DNA of 64,000 nt, from assembly GCF_016458305.1 (NCBI RefSeq), contig NZ_JAEMHL010000003.1, positions 496,001 through 560,000 on the forward strand. The letters run 5' to 3'. This document shows positions 10,701-18,259 of the stretch, in pieces. Each line of letters begins with the position of its first letter. Position 1 is the stretch's first letter. Source of the stretch: Geomonas anaerohicana. GTDB lineage: Bacteria > Desulfobacterota > Desulfuromonadia > Geobacterales > Geobacteraceae. The notes under the pieces were generated by a model, which ran no database searches, was not told where the DNA came from, and was given only the letters and a program-made list of their open reading frames with translations. The position numbers were made by a program, and so were the translations under genes.

Positions 10701-11211
10701 CGCAGTTGGCGTAGAGGAAGGCGCCGTCATGGTGTACCAGCACCGCGTCAGGGGCCATTTCCACCAGGGATCGGTAGTAGCGCTCGCTCTCCCGAAGCAG
10801 CAGTTCCTTCTGGATCCGTTCCGCATTTTCCCGCGCGATGATGGATATGCCGGTAAGGACGCCTTGGGGATCGAAGATGGGGGACAGGGTGAGGGAAACC
10901 TGTACCATGCGCCCCCCCTTGGCCAGGCGCACCGTCTCCAGGTTTCTGATTTTCTCCCCCTGCAGCACCTTCCGGGTGATCCGGTCCAGCTCATCGAGGC
11001 GGTCCGGGGGGACCAGCATGCTGATGTTCTGTCCCACGGCCTCCTCGGCGTCGTAGCCGTAGAGGTGCTGGGCCGCCTGGTTCCAGCTGGTGATGGTGCC
11101 GTCCGGGGTCTTGCTGAGGATGGCGTCGTTGGATGAGTCTACGATGGCAGCCAGATGCGCCATGGCATCTTCCTTGTCGGCAGCCTGAATTGCCCCTGGT
11201 TTTCGTGTCAT
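7708..11211 (-). CDS. Soluble multi-PAS sensor histidine kinase (seven PAS domains)
   Basis: Large cytoplasmic kinase of 1167 aa with no membrane segment. About seven PAS units repeat through residues 20-900, recognisable by recurring SE-R-F/L openings such as SEERLKLAL, SETRFRWLY and SEARLKLAV. The DHp domain has NIAHQWRQPLN with phosphorylatable H959, the H-x-x-x-Q-P subtype. The ATPase domain shows NILMNAKDAL, EDNAGGIP and GTGIGLFMSK. ATG 11211 has GAGG upstream; a TTG at 11223 is the alternative. It is tightly packed between the REC-PAS-kinase and the GGDEF-EAL regulator. Several PAS units could bind heme, flavin or small ligands, but none is assignable by eye. Confidence 0.92.
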   Translation of the reverse strand: MTRKPGAIQAADKEDAMAHLAAIVDSSNDAILSKTPDGTITSWNQAAQHLYGYDAEEAVGQNISMLVPPDRLDELDRITRKVLQGEKIRNLETVRLAKGGRMVQVSLTLSPIFDPQGVLTGISIIARENAERIQKELLLRESERYYRSLVEMAPDAVLVHHDGAFLYANCAALGTYGARALSQLQQHTVLDLVHPEDRQAMRDSIETAMEGKEPSTLEFRLLRLDGGERCMEGSSTRIDYQGAHAIQMIARDISERRTAEEERESMLRQLAFQQERFEAIVEQLPVGVIIAEAPSGKVVYQNELTRTIFREDVGEAAGSSDFERWKMYTLDGTPLSSEQYPLIRAISRGETVFAEEYQIQRGDGSRGFISVNATPLRDISGDVISGLAAFNDITESRSAAKALLESEERLKLALDAAQMGSCDIDVASGRGVWSRRHYLLMGYPDPQQETGAATLAMWQDRIHPADKNRVLTELDRACKERDLFSSEHRIFRFDDEAQLWVNVLGRFWCEDTSCRFIGVIFDVTGRKAIEGELRRSVQHFRDLADSMPQIVWTANPDGNLDYLNAHFENYTGVQRSILVQSKGDPGQLITDCIHPEDREPTAQAWSHAVASGEIYQIEQRIKYSNDGYRWHLSRAVPQLDEEGRVVKWYGTATDINDLRETQEKLRASETRFRWLYESSLIAIFFWNRDGFITDANDAYCELVGYSGDECRGGTLSLSDVTPPAEYAKDRAAMDETITRGISRTYQKIFIRRTSKEPVAALTAMARMADSPAEGIGFAIDLTDLKRAEQALKESEARLKLAVEATGLGIFDVSLQTGKGNWSPIAKQHYGLSTESDLDLDTVLRLVHPDDRERLEQIVRDARSTTGAGLYSADYRTAPPDGKIRWLSMRARVSYDEHGAPLRLVGACLNITDSVLAQDALREEMTERIRAVEELRRQEQLLIRQGRLAAMGEMIGNIAHQWRQPLNTLGLIVQELPSFYEQGMFTREYLDNSVSRAMQVINYMSQTIDGFRNFFGPEKEKQKFVVATTLEQTLAILQAAFAAARITFDVQADPEAEIFGSPNEYSQVLVNILMNAKDALLERKVAEPRIQIRLRRHHGKTVLCIEDNAGGIPAGIIEKVFDPYFTTKGPDKGTGIGLFMSKTIVEKNMKGTLTVSNTEQGARFCIEV

Positions 11212-11226
11212 GGCGCCTCGCAAGGG

Positions 11227-12813
11227 CTAGGTCTCCTTAAGGTAGCTGCCCGACTCCGGATTGGGCTCCAAGGTAAAATAGAAGGTCGCCCCCTGCCCCA
11301 CCTCACCTTCGGCCCACATGCGCCCCCCATGCCTGAGCACGATGCTGTGGGCGGTCGCGAGCCCGATCCCGGTCCCGGTCCACCCGAACTCTTCGGGGGC
11401 GTGGATGGTCTGGAAGGGCTTGAACAGCATCTGGGCATATTTCATGTTGAAGCCCACCCCGTTGTCCCGCACGAAGTAGGTTCGCACATCGTGCCGGTCG
11501 GTCCAGCCGAATTCGATGCGTCCCCGCTCGGTCCTGGAGGTGAATTTCCACGCGTTCTCCAGCAGGTGCCGCAGTGCCTTGCCCAGCAGTTCCGGGTCCC
11601 CCTTGACTCGCGCCCCCTCCGCTATGACAAACTCAACCCTGCGCTCAGGGGCCTCGGCGGATAGCGCGTGGGCGATGTCGCGGGCCAGTCGGCTCATATC
11701 GGTGTCGCGTATGGTCAGGGCGCAGCGGGCCAGGTGGGTCAGGCTGTTGAAGGCATCCATGATCTGTTTGATCTGCTGCACCACGTTGGCGCTCCGCTCG
11801 GCGTACTGGCGGCAGTTGGCATGGCCGCAGGCGCCGCAGTCTTCCAAAAGCGCGGTGCAGAATCCTTCCAGGCGCGCCACCGGGGCCCGGAGATCATGGG
11901 ATACGAAGTAGCTGAAGTTTTCCAGCTCGCTCACGGTGGCCTGCAGCAAAGAGGTGCGCTGCAGCACGCGCCGCTCCAGTTCTTCGGTAAGGGAACGGAC
12001 CTGTTGCTCGGCCTGTTTCAATTCGGTCACGTCATGACAGGTGCCGATGACCCCGGCAGCGTGGTCACCCTCCCGGACTCCCTCAACGTCGAGCCGCACG
12101 ATCCGGTACGACCCGTCCGGCCGCACTACCCGGACGAACCTGTGTTCCGGCTGATGCTGCGGATCCTGCGCGCTCTGCATCGATGCGGCAATGTCGTCCC
12201 GGTCGTCGGTGTGGAAGCGCTCCAGGAAGGCATGGTAGGATGCGGGGACGGCGCCCGGCTCAAGGCCGCAGATGCGGTACATCTCGTCGGACCAGTCCAT
12301 GCCCTCCGCATCGGGCTCCCGCTGCCAGCTCCCCAGGTGGGCGATGCGCTGCCCGGCGGCCAGTTGCCGCTCGCTTTGGGCCAGGCGCCGGTGCTGCTCA
12401 CTCACCAGCCGCTTCAGCTCCATCTGCTCCAGCACTTTGTCCAGGACGGTGAACAATTCCTGGTAGTTGAGAGGCTTGAGGACGTAGTGGTGCACGCCGA
12501 TCTCGATTGCGCTCAAAAGGTAGGAGGTGTCGCTGTGGGCGGTGACGGCGATGATGCGGACCTCGGGGTTGATTGCCTTTATCTCGCGGGACATCCGGAT
12601 GCCGTCCATCACCGGCATGTTGATGTCGGTCATCACGATCTCCGGGATGTACTGCCGGTACAGTTCCAGGGCTTGTAAGCCGTTGTCGGCACCGTAGACG
12701 ATGAGGTTCGGGTAGTTCATGGCCAGCATCCGGGTGACCATCTGGCGTGCGTCGGCCTCGTCCTCGACGTAGAGCATGCTGACGCCTGCGCCCTCCCGAA
12801 CCTCGTCTTTCAT
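11227..12813 (-). CDS. Receiver-PAS-histidine kinase hybrid with Cys-rich DHp domain
   Basis: 528 aa: N-terminal receiver (D63 in MTDINMPVMD), a PAS domain around 160-270, a coiled linker, a HisKA helix with FVSHDLRAP (H306), then HATPase with ENAWKF, RDNGVGF and GTGIGLATAHS. The receiver closely resembles that of the GGDEF-EAL protein (both have LNYP/MNYP and LYRQY), so the two are paralogous modules. Just after the phospho-histidine is C326-x2-C329-x-H331-x2-C334, with C319 nearby, which could bind a metal or respond to redox. ATG 12813 overlaps the stop of the upstream receiver gene (ATGA), implying coupled translation. The start is supported by a GAGGGGG ribosome site. Confidence 0.9.
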   Translation of the reverse strand: MKDEVREGAGVSMLYVEDEADARQMVTRMLAMNYPNLIVYGADNGLQALELYRQYIPEIVMTDINMPVMDGIRMSREIKAINPEVRIIAVTAHSDTSYLLSAIEIGVHHYVLKPLNYQELFTVLDKVLEQMELKRLVSEQHRRLAQSERQLAAGQRIAHLGSWQREPDAEGMDWSDEMYRICGLEPGAVPASYHAFLERFHTDDRDDIAASMQSAQDPQHQPEHRFVRVVRPDGSYRIVRLDVEGVREGDHAAGVIGTCHDVTELKQAEQQVRSLTEELERRVLQRTSLLQATVSELENFSYFVSHDLRAPVARLEGFCTALLEDCGACGHANCRQYAERSANVVQQIKQIMDAFNSLTHLARCALTIRDTDMSRLARDIAHALSAEAPERRVEFVIAEGARVKGDPELLGKALRHLLENAWKFTSRTERGRIEFGWTDRHDVRTYFVRDNGVGFNMKYAQMLFKPFQTIHAPEEFGWTGTGIGLATAHSIVLRHGGRMWAEGEVGQGATFYFTLEPNPESGSYLKET

Positions 12814-13208
12814 TGGGCCCCCTCGATGCGCGACAGGATTCCCTTCAGCCGGTCCACGGTCATGGGCTTGTAGATATAGTCGACCACGCCCAGTTGCCAG
12901 CACTGTTCCTGGTCGGTCTCGTTGTCGGATGAGGTGAGTATGGCGACCGGAAGCCCCTGCAGTTTGACGTTGTCGCGGATGCCGCGCAGCAGGTCCAGTC
13001 CGCTGATCTTGGGGAGCTTCAGGTCCAGGAGGACCAGCCTGATGTAGCGGTAGCTGTCATCCTGCTCCATGCGCCTGAGCAGTTCGTCGGCCTCTTCCCC
13101 GTCGCGGGCGGTGACGAGTTCGTGCTGGCAGGCCTTGCCTATGATGCGGCTGGCCAGGAACAGGTCGTCCGGATTGTCCTCGACGAGCAGGATATAGAAG
13201 GGCGCCAT
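12810..13208 (-). CDS. Single-domain response regulator (Rcp1/CheY-like)
   Basis: 132-aa stand-alone receiver with ILLVEDNPDD at the acidic pocket, phospho-acceptor D62 in LVLLDLKLPK, conserved T/S in AILTSSDN and K in YIYKPM. There is no output domain, so it probably acts as a phosphate relay or by protein contact with the kinase encoded immediately downstream. The start ATG 13208 has GGAG seven bases upstream. Its stop overlaps the next start. It is the first gene of the operon running down to 5590, so the promoter should lie in 13209-13375, where the sequence turns AT-rich. Confidence 0.9.
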   Translation of the reverse strand: MAPFYILLVEDNPDDLFLASRIIGKACQHELVTARDGEEADELLRRMEQDDSYRYIRLVLLDLKLPKISGLDLLRGIRDNVKLQGLPVAILTSSDNETDQEQCWQLGVVDYIYKPMTVDRLKGILSRIEGAQ

Positions 13209-13375
13209 GGGAACTCCGCGCTTGCGGCCGGGTAGTCGAAGGCCGAAAAAGGCCGAGCGTTGTAACATTGCCCCTCTGCTCGGCCGCCTGCCGATGTGGC
13301 AGTGTTAGAATGTATGCCCATTAACATTAACAATCGCTTATTCTAGCCTGCCCCACCACCTTGTCAATTAAACCG

Positions 13376-15637
13376 TCACTCGGAGCCTCCCCTGCCCGGC
13401 GCTTCGATCCGGAACTCGGCCCCGTTGGCGACGTTGCGCGCGGTCAGCCTGCCGGGGATGTTCTTCTCGATGATCACCTTGGACATGTACAGGCCGATGC
13501 CGGTGCCGCGTTCCGGCCCCCGCGTTGTGAAATAGGGGTCGAAGATCTTTTCCATGATCTCCTCGGGGATCCCTCCGGCGTTGTCGCGCACGGTTACCAC
13601 CGACCGCCCCTGCTCCTCGAAAACGGCAACCCATATCTCGCGGTCTTCGATCTTTCGGTCCAGGAAGGCGTCGCGGGCGTTGAACAGGATGTTGAGCACC
13701 GCCTGGGAGAACTCGTTGGGGTGGCCGGTGATGATGGGATCGCCGCCGACCTGCAGTTCCACCGATATCTGCAGCGTCCTGAAGCTCTCCTGGACCAGGG
13801 AGAGCGTTTTTTCCACCACGTCTGCGACCCGGAACGGGACCGACTCCTTGTCGGGCTTGAAGAAGTTCCTGAAGTCGTCGATGGTGCGCGAGGTGTGCCC
13901 CAGCACCTTCATGAACCTTGCCACGCTGTCGCCTAAGTAATCGCGGGTAAACCCGCCCCGGTCGTACATGACCGGCAGTTCCTGGACGATGAGCCCGAGC
14001 TCGTTGAGCGGCTGGCGCCACTGGTGCGCGATGTTGCTGATCATCTCCCCGAGGGCGGCCAGCCGGTTTTGCTGCAGGAGCATGCGCTCCTTCTCCCCCA
14101 GTTCTTCCAGCGCCTGCAGCCGCTGCGCGGTCTCCTCCTCCAGCTCGAACAGGGTCCGCGTCAGTTCTTCGTGCTGCAGTTCGATCTTGTGCCTGCTTTG
14201 TTCCAGGTCCGCGGTGCGCTGTGCCACCCGCTCTTCCAGCTCCAGCTTGGCCTGTTCCAGCGCGCCGATCAGCTCGCAGTTGCGGTAGCTGATGCCGATG
14301 ATGGAGGCGGTGCCCATGAGCAGGCTCACGTCCCGCTCCACCAGGGGGCGCTTGGTCTTCACGTTCTCGGCGGTCAGCACGCCCAGCGAAACGCCGTCTG
14401 ACACGATGGGACAGCAGATGAAGGCCCGGGTGCCGTTCTTTATGGCGCAGGCCAGGGTCCGCAGCCCGAGGGTCTCCTTCTCCTGTTCCAGGTTGTTGAT
14501 CAGGAACGGCCTTTGTTCGTTGAGGCAGGCGACATAGACGTCCTCGACGGAACTTTCGTGGCCCAGGGGAAGGTCGAGGCCGTTCAGGCAGGCCAGTTCG
14601 CCGGCGCCGTAACCGTAGCTTGCGCGCAGTTGCAGGCGCCCCTCTTCGCTATTGACGAGGAAGATGGCGCCGCGGTCGTACTCGAGCCTGCGCTGCATGA
14701 TGTCCGCCACGTCCATGAGCATCTCCTCGAGCCGCGTCAGGTTGCCCAGACGCTGTCCGATCTCGTGGGTGAGCATCGCGTTGTTGTAGTTGAGATCGAT
14801 CTGTTCCAGGAGATTTTCGATGGAGTGGTTGGTGCTGCTGAGCCCTTCCTTGATCGCCCTCTTCTCGCTCATCTCCGCTGCCAGCGAGACCAGGAGCAAC
14901 AGCGACAGCGAGCCGAGCAGGATCTCGAGCACCCCCCTGCCCTGCAGCGCCACGAGGAGCGCCAGGTTGGCGACCACGAGCAGCGGCAGCATGAGGTTGC
15001 GTGCCTTCTTGAGGTAGGTGTAGGCGCTCTTCTCCCAGGTGACGATGTAGCGGCAGACCTGGTCGCCCCGAAACACGCACTCCGGTTGCTGTATGGTGGG
15101 GAGGTGGCGGATTTCCGGGAAATACTGCAGGTCGGTCAACTTGTGGTTGAACATGAGCACGATCGCCTCGAAGAAGCCGATGCGGTTCTCGCACTGGTAC
15201 TGTTTCTCCAACCCCGGCTCCACGGGAGTCACCGTTATTTCGACCATGTTGGAGGCAAGGGGGCGCGAGTGGTAGGTGGTGCTCCTGGTGAAGTTGGCAG
15301 TGGCCTTGCTGATGATGTCGAAAGTGCTGGAGGCGTCCACGAGCCCCAGGATGTACTGGCGCATGGCCCCCAGCACATCGGGGGACGCGGCGTAGCGTCC
15401 CGCCTCGCGTGCGATCTTCGGGTTGCCGGTCATCTGCAGCAGCCGCTCGTAGAAACGATCCACCTGGTCCTGCCGGAACCAGTGCGCCTGGTCCGCCACC
15501 TCGTAATCCTTCATTCCCGCGTACTCCAGGAGCTCGTTGATGTCGACGTGGCTGTACTTGTGCTTAACCAGCAGGATGAAGGAGTTGATGATCCTGCTGT
15601 TGTACAGCGGCATGTCGCGCAGGCGGGATGATTCCAT
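13376..15637 (-). CDS. Membrane-associated GAF histidine kinase with V4R/HNOB-like N-terminal domain
   Basis: 753 aa. The N-terminal ~200 residues end in GDQVCRYIVTWE, reminiscent of 4-vinyl-reductase/heme-NO-associated sensor domains (a weak match by eye). Two adjacent hydrophobic segments follow around 210-255. Then come a GAF domain, roughly residues 300-450, a long coiled coil, HisKA with NIAHQWRQPLN (H538) and an ATPase with NILFNARDAF, RDNAGGIP and GTGIGLYMSK. The kinase core is very like that of the seven-PAS kinase, so they may share partners. ATG 15637 is chosen because GGAG lies six bases upstream. It starts 17 bases after the PilZ gene. Confidence 0.88.
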   Translation of the reverse strand: MESSRLRDMPLYNSRIINSFILLVKHKYSHVDINELLEYAGMKDYEVADQAHWFRQDQVDRFYERLLQMTGNPKIAREAGRYAASPDVLGAMRQYILGLVDASSTFDIISKATANFTRSTTYHSRPLASNMVEITVTPVEPGLEKQYQCENRIGFFEAIVLMFNHKLTDLQYFPEIRHLPTIQQPECVFRGDQVCRYIVTWEKSAYTYLKKARNLMLPLLVVANLALLVALQGRGVLEILLGSLSLLLLVSLAAEMSEKRAIKEGLSSTNHSIENLLEQIDLNYNNAMLTHEIGQRLGNLTRLEEMLMDVADIMQRRLEYDRGAIFLVNSEEGRLQLRASYGYGAGELACLNGLDLPLGHESSVEDVYVACLNEQRPFLINNLEQEKETLGLRTLACAIKNGTRAFICCPIVSDGVSLGVLTAENVKTKRPLVERDVSLLMGTASIIGISYRNCELIGALEQAKLELEERVAQRTADLEQSRHKIELQHEELTRTLFELEEETAQRLQALEELGEKERMLLQQNRLAALGEMISNIAHQWRQPLNELGLIVQELPVMYDRGGFTRDYLGDSVARFMKVLGHTSRTIDDFRNFFKPDKESVPFRVADVVEKTLSLVQESFRTLQISVELQVGGDPIITGHPNEFSQAVLNILFNARDAFLDRKIEDREIWVAVFEEQGRSVVTVRDNAGGIPEEIMEKIFDPYFTTRGPERGTGIGLYMSKVIIEKNIPGRLTARNVANGAEFRIEAPGRGGSE

Positions 15638-15654
15638 TCCGGCTCCACTGGGCT

Positions 15655-17697
15655 TCACTCCCCTTTCGGGTGTCCCTTGAAAAGTCCGTCGCAATACTGC
15701 AGAAAATGGTCGCTGTAGTGCATGTCCAGGGTCCAGAGCAGGTAGCTTTTCTCGCGGGGGAGTCCCTTCTCTTCCACGTAGGCGTGCGGGAAGGTGAGCA
15801 CCGGCATCCCTTCCCCCTGGTAGTGGCGGCTCAGCTGCCTCAGTGAGAGCACGATCAACTCGGGCGGCGTTTCCTCGTCGATGATAACGACCGTGACGCA
15901 GTTGGTGAGTTCCGCCATGTTGAAGCCGGCGTCGGTGCAGTTCACCAGGAAGAAGGCCTTCAGGCCGCCCCCCTTGCGCAGCGAGTACAGGTAGAGCTCC
16001 TTGTGAAAGCCGAGGTTGCGGTAGTCGTCGTTGACCTCGCGGCTTCCCGCCGCGCCCGGGTACAGGTCGAAGGCGTCGATCATCAGCCCCCCGGAGACGT
16101 GGCGGTAGAAGCGACCCAGTTCGTTCAGGTCAAAGTCGCTGCTGGGGGACAGGAGCCACTGTTCCGGCCAGGGAGGCTCCTCTCCCTCGGGACGATAGTG
16201 GGAGTAGGCGAACAGGTCGAGCGAACAGCTTTTCTGGTCGCCGTGTTTGTCTGCGAAGCCGCCGAAGACCCGCGCCGGGAACTTGTTGTCGGGGCGGTAG
16301 TAGCAGAAGACGTAACGGAGATGGGCAAAAGGGAAGCTCTCCAGTTCGTTCAGGTATTGCCCTACCTGTTCCAGGACTGCCAGGCCTGCCTTGACCGACG
16401 CGGATTTGCGGGCGGCGTGGTGGTGGATGAGCCAGGAGTTCTGGTAGAAGCGGACCATGGCCAGGTGCCCCAGGATGGCGCCGCGGTCGAGGTAGATGAA
16501 GTGCCGGGCTATGTGCGGGTTCTCGTTGTAGAGCCGGGCGTAGGTTTGCTTGATCCGTTCCTTGTTGGCCTGAAAGTGGGCGTACTTACCTGGGTAGATA
16601 AAGCCGGTCTGGAAGAAGAAGTCCCACAGGTCGTCGAGGTCAACCTCGGTACTGACGTAGGCGTTGCGGTCCGCCGCCTGGTGCAGGATGGAGAGGAGCT
16701 TGACATGGTCGTGGATCTCCATTTCCAGGATGGCGCAGCCGCAGCGGGCGCTCTTTTCCTCCCCCTCTTCTCCGGTGACGTTGCGCGAGAGCACCTGGGC
16801 CAGGCACTCCAGGGTCAGCCCCTGCGCGAAGGTTATCTTCACCCCCGGCATCATCATGCCCGGCAGCAGTACCGATTCCCCCTCGCTTTCCTCGACGGAA
16901 AAGCCGGTGCCGGAGAGGTCCCCCATCTTCAGGTTGCCCCTCTTGCCGATGAGCGGGTGGTCGAAGACGACGTTTGGGGACGGCACCAGTTCCTTGCGCG
17001 CGTTACGGTAGGCCTTGGGGCGGAAGCGGCGGAAATTGTCCTGGTGCTGCTTCAAGACGAAGGAGCAGCGCCGGTTGTCGCTGTTTATCGACTGGATGTC
17101 GAAACTCCCCGAGAAGATCAGGTTCCCGCCGCGGGACAGTTTCAGGTGGACCGGTTCCTCCGCGTTGATCCAGTTGAGCGCCTCGGGCCGCTGCCAGGTT
17201 CCCGTAACCCGCAGCGTGACCGGGGTGAAATCGACCAGTTCGCAGTCGAAGAGAACGCCGTGCTGCAGCAGTTGCGCCGAGATGTCGTTGGCCGGATGGC
17301 GCCGGATCTTGCGGGCCTGGAATTCGCGGCAGGCCGTGGGGAGTAGCAGGGTCAACCCTGTGTCGTCCATGGAGAGCAGCTCGGAGTTGACCACCAGGTA
17401 CTTCTTGCCGTCGGCGATGAGCAGGTAATCGAAACGGTAGGTCTTCAGGATCTGCTGGACGCTCCCCGGCTCGTCCCACCGGCACAGCAACTCCTCTCCG
17501 GCGCACGGCTCGGGGCGGGCGGGGAGCAGGATGGCGTCGTCGTAGACCAGGTGCTTCAGGCACACCAGTACGGTCTGGTCCTGGAAATTGATGTAGTTCA
17601 GGCGGTTCACCAGGTGGCTTCGGCTGACGCTCTTGCCGGTCGCCGGGCTCTCGGCATCGGGTGGGACTGCACGAAGTGTCGTTACCGCGTCTCCCAT
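15655..17697 (-). CDS. PilZ-domain protein with C-terminal GNAT-like domain
   Basis: 680-aa soluble protein. Residues ~125-220 begin with RKIRRHP and look like a YcgR-type N-terminal domain. Residues ~240-340 contain GDLSGTGFSV, which fits the D-x-S-x-x-G half of the PilZ cyclic-di-GMP motif. The C-terminal half (~370-500) contains YLDRGAILGHLAMVRFY, resembling GNAT acyltransferase strands. This suggests an effector that couples cyclic-di-GMP to a modification reaction, and it sits in the same gene run as a GGDEF-EAL protein. The GNAT assignment is tentative. The start ATG 17697 has GAGGG five bases upstream. No signal peptide is visible. Confidence 0.7.
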   Translation of the reverse strand: MGDAVTTLRAVPPDAESPATGKSVSRSHLVNRLNYINFQDQTVLVCLKHLVYDDAILLPARPEPCAGEELLCRWDEPGSVQQILKTYRFDYLLIADGKKYLVVNSELLSMDDTGLTLLLPTACREFQARKIRRHPANDISAQLLQHGVLFDCELVDFTPVTLRVTGTWQRPEALNWINAEEPVHLKLSRGGNLIFSGSFDIQSINSDNRRCSFVLKQHQDNFRRFRPKAYRNARKELVPSPNVVFDHPLIGKRGNLKMGDLSGTGFSVEESEGESVLLPGMMMPGVKITFAQGLTLECLAQVLSRNVTGEEGEEKSARCGCAILEMEIHDHVKLLSILHQAADRNAYVSTEVDLDDLWDFFFQTGFIYPGKYAHFQANKERIKQTYARLYNENPHIARHFIYLDRGAILGHLAMVRFYQNSWLIHHHAARKSASVKAGLAVLEQVGQYLNELESFPFAHLRYVFCYYRPDNKFPARVFGGFADKHGDQKSCSLDLFAYSHYRPEGEEPPWPEQWLLSPSSDFDLNELGRFYRHVSGGLMIDAFDLYPGAAGSREVNDDYRNLGFHKELYLYSLRKGGGLKAFFLVNCTDAGFNMAELTNCVTVVIIDEETPPELIVLSLRQLSRHYQGEGMPVLTFPHAYVEEKGLPREKSYLLWTLDMHYSDHFLQYCDGLFKGHPKGE

Positions 17698-17759
17698 GTG
17701 TCCCTCTTGGGCGCTCCAGGATGTTCTCTTCGACGACGCTCGGGTTCACCTGCAATGGA

Positions 17760-18245
17760 TCAGACAGAGGTGCCGCTTTGCTCCTGGGCCGGTGGCAGAG
17801 CCGCAAGCTCCGGGGCAACGTTCAGCCCCAGCCAGTACTGCACCAGGTTCTGCATCATCACCAGGAGCGCGTTGAATGAGTTGGGCTTGAACAGGAAGGA
17901 GTTGCAGCCAAGCTCGTAGGCCCGGTTCAGGTCCGCCGGCGGCACCGGCGCGGTGAGCACCACCACCGGCAGCCGTTTCAGGGCTGGTTGTTCCCGAAGC
18001 CAGGACAAAAGTCCCACCCCCGAGATGTGCGGCAGCTTCAGGTCGAGCAGCATCAGTACCGGCATCGGGTAGCTTTCCCGGTCCTGGAAGGCGCCGCTGC
18101 CGCTCAGGTAACCGATGGCTTCCTCGCCGTCCCGGGCGCTCTGCACCGGGGTGATCACGCCTACCCTCTGCAGGGCGAGTCTGGTGAAGTGGGCCTGGTC
18201 CTGGTCGCTGTCGACCAGGAGGATGGTGTGGTGCACGTAGCTCAT
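17760..18245 (-). CDS. Single-domain response regulator
   Basis: 161-aa receiver with ILLVDSDQDQ, phospho-acceptor D68 in LMLLDLKLPH, VVVLTAP for the switch threonine and the K of LFKPNSF. The C-terminal 25 residues (ALPPAQEQSGTSV) form a short tail, with no DNA-binding domain. It follows the PAS kinase by 14 bases on the same strand, making a likely kinase-receiver pair of the bacteriophytochrome/Rcp1 style. It lacks the second lysine-rich loop seen in larger regulators, so it probably relays phosphate or binds a partner directly. Confidence 0.88.
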   Translation of the reverse strand: MSYVHHTILLVDSDQDQAHFTRLALQRVGVITPVQSARDGEEAIGYLSGSGAFQDRESYPMPVLMLLDLKLPHISGVGLLSWLREQPALKRLPVVVLTAPVPPADLNRAYELGCNSFLFKPNSFNALLVMMQNLVQYWLGLNVAPELAALPPAQEQSGTSV

Positions 18246-18259
18246 GGTTCCCCCCGGCG

